6,712 nucleotides of DNA, taken from assembly GCA_016781725.1 (NCBI GenBank), contig JADDPU010000613.1:1-6712 (forward strand). The letters are read 5' to 3'. Position numbers and translations under genes: made by a program. The DNA comes from Rubrobacter sp. (GTDB taxonomy: Bacteria; Actinomycetota; Rubrobacteria; Rubrobacterales; Rubrobacteraceae). Below, one piece after another: positions 5,695 through 6,712 of this stretch. The notes beneath the pieces are model-generated. The model saw only the letters and a list, made by a program, of their open reading frames with translations. It was not told the DNA's origin and ran no database searches. Each line of letters opens with the position of its first letter. The stretch's first letter is position 1.

Positions 5695-6330
5695 GTGGGC
5701 AAGAGAGGTGGCGGGTTAGGCACGACGCTCGTGCTGGCGCTGGTTATCGTGCTGGTGAGCGTCGCGCTCGGCGTCGGGATCAGCCGCTTCGACTTCGTGC
5801 AAGCCGTGCCCGTCCTCGGAGGGCTCCTGGAGGAGAGGCCGGCGCGAACGACGACGGGACCCGTGGTCGTGGAGGGCGTACGGGAGCTGGACCAGCTCGC
5901 CACCGTGCGCTGGACCGAGTCTGTGCCCGTAACCAGGCAGAGCGGCGGCGATGTTCTGGAGCGCCTCTTCTCCGGCGAAGAGGTACTCCTCATAGCCACG
6001 GGGGAGGTCGAGGCGGGGGTCGACCTCGCCGAGATCAGCGCGGATGACGTCAGCGTCGAGGGCGACACCGTAACCATGCGCCTGCCCGAGCCCGAGATTC
6101 TCTCCTCCAGCCTCGACGAGGAGAAGACCCGCGTCTACGACCGCGACTTCAGCCCCCTGAACGTGCATCCAGACGATGAACTAGTCGAAGAAGCCAGGGC
6201 CAGGGCGCTCGAGAAGGTCGAAGCGGCGGCCCGCGAGAACGGCATCCTAAAGACCGCAGAGACCAACGCCCAAAACAGCATCAGGGCTTTCGTTACCACG
6301 CTGGGCTTCAGGGACGTACGCTTCGAGTAG
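5695..6330 (+). CDS. Membrane-anchored DUF4230 family protein
   Basis: A 211-residue protein with a basic tip (MGKRGGG), one hydrophobic helix (about 9-30) and a soluble domain likely outside the membrane. The domain has the DUF4230 pattern: VRELDQLATVRWTESVPV (62-79), an alternating strand block EVLLIATGEVEAGVDLAEI (96-114), VEGDTVTMRLPEPEIL (121-136), TRVYDRD (145-151), then a charged helix (161-185) and the end TTLGFRDVRFE. The family's biochemical role is not established and nothing here reveals it. The open frame continues upstream to 5359 across the oxidoreductase gene, but that part is a shadow. GTG 5695 is the first start after the previous stop and places a positive end before the helix. 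AAAGGGAGG ends only 2 nt before the GTG, so the usual pairing is crowded, and AAGG (5685-5688) may be used. It lies 53 bp after the oxidoreductase and may be transcribed separately. Confidence 0.85.
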   Translation: MGKRGGGLGTTLVLALVIVLVSVALGVGISRFDFVQAVPVLGGLLEERPARTTTGPVVVEGVRELDQLATVRWTESVPVTRQSGGDVLERLFSGEEVLLIATGEVEAGVDLAEISADDVSVEGDTVTMRLPEPEILSSSLDEEKTRVYDRDFSPLNVHPDDELVEEARARALEKVEAAARENGILKTAETNAQNSIRAFVTTLGFRDVRFE

Positions 6331-6363
6331 ACGGTTTTGCGCGTATGAGCCAGGCGTCGGTGA

Positions 6364-6401
6364 CCGCGGGCCGCGGCACGGGACTGGCGCTCAGCCCGCG
6401 G
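6364..6401. terminator. Possible shared hairpin between convergent genes
   Basis: CCGCGGGC (6364-6371) and GCCCGCGG (6394-6401) are perfect reverse complements with a 22-nt loop. They sit between the DUF4230 stop and the metH stop, and the right arm covers the last metH codons just before its TGA. A two-way terminator for convergent genes would be expected here, but no T-run is present on either strand. Such GC-rich inverted repeats also arise by chance in this composition. Confidence 0.3.
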
Positions 6402-6712
6402 ACTTGCTCCGGGCCTGCGGCACCGCCATAAGACCATTGTTACCCGGCTCTCCCGGGTCGTAGCAGAGGTTGGGGGATAGCCATCTCTCGGCTTCGTCCA
6501 GGGTCCATCCCTTGCGGTCGGCGTAATCCTTGGCCTGATCCCGGCCGATCTCCGAGACCCCGAAGTAGCGAGACTCGGGGTGGGAGAAATAGTAGCCGCT
6601 GACCGCCGCGCCGGGCGACATCGCGCAGCTCTCGGTCAGCGAGATGCCGGCGTTCCCCCTCACCTCCAGAAGCTCCCAGATGGTCCGCTTCTCGGTGTGC
6701 TCGGGGCAGGCG
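6391..6712 (-). CDS. metH: Methionine synthase (cobalamin-dependent), C-terminal part, runs off the window
   Basis: The last 106 residues of B12-dependent methionine synthase, a multidomain enzyme of about 1,150-1,250 residues that methylates homocysteine from methyltetrahydrofolate. Present here is part of the AdoMet-binding reactivation domain. It begins at the window edge with ACPEHTEKRTIWELLEV, continues with GISLTESCAMSPGAAVSGYYFSHPESRYFGV and IGRDQAKDYADRKGW, and ends with WLSPNLCYDPGE. This matches the end of E. coli MetH nearly motif for motif (CPDHTEK, LTESFAMWPGASVSGWYFSHP, RDQVEDYARRKG, RWLAPNLGYD). That domain binds S-adenosylmethionine to re-methylate oxidised cobalamin. A tail of roughly 20 residues (EPGNNGLMAVPQARSKSAG) extends past the usual end. 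A GTG at 6663 in this frame is an internal valine, not a start. The gene is convergent with the DUF4230 gene. Confidence 0.95.
   Translation of the reverse strand, partial: ACPEHTEKRTIWELLEVRGNAGISLTESCAMSPGAAVSGYYFSHPESRYFGVSEIGRDQAKDYADRKGWTLDEAERWLSPNLCYDPGEPGNNGLMAVPQARSKSAG

Overview
The window is high-GC bacterial DNA. A sampled line inside the aminotransferase gene (1321-1380) is 42/60 G+C. The gene set points to an actinobacterium: an F420-dependent luciferase-like oxidoreductase, a class E-like sortase, a long-form SerA paired with a class V aminotransferase, and cobalamin-dependent methionine synthase. The protein flavour and gene pairing make a Rubrobacter-type organism my best guess, but this is inference and no marker gene is present.

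Left end, 1-1066: two minus-strand coding units and a long divergent spacer. First comes a C-terminal fragment of an acyl-CoA/AMP-forming ligase (13-324), which has lost its adenylation core. Just upstream of it in transcription direction lies a complete NTF2/SnoaL-like small protein (332-769). The spacer at 770-1066 is clearly more AT-rich than the rest and holds no convincing gene.

Centre, 1067-4019: a tightly packed plus-strand operon. A class V aminotransferase (1067-2224) overlaps serA (2221-3807) by a TTGA, and serA abuts a small one-cysteine protein (start 3804 or 3807) through ATGATG. Together the first two genes form an obvious serine/glyoxylate module: SerA oxidises 3-phosphoglycerate, and the aminotransferase may aminate 3-phosphohydroxypyruvate or interconvert serine, alanine and glyoxylate.

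Right half, 4040-6330: on the same strand come a membrane-anchored sortase (4040-4615), a clear 9-bp inverted repeat in the following spacer, an F420-dependent LLM-class oxidoreductase (true start 4688), and a membrane-anchored DUF4230 protein starting at a GTG (5695). These are functionally unrelated and are probably separate or loosely linked transcription units.

Right edge, 6391-6712: the C-terminal AdoMet-binding reactivation domain of methionine synthase MetH, on the minus strand and convergent with the DUF4230 gene, running off the window. I see no phage, CRISPR, tRNA or rRNA signal. No clearly novel multi-gene system is visible. The most notable points are the probable SerC substitution, the unnamed small protein coupled to serA, the ligase remnant, and the unexplained stem-loop before the F420 enzyme.
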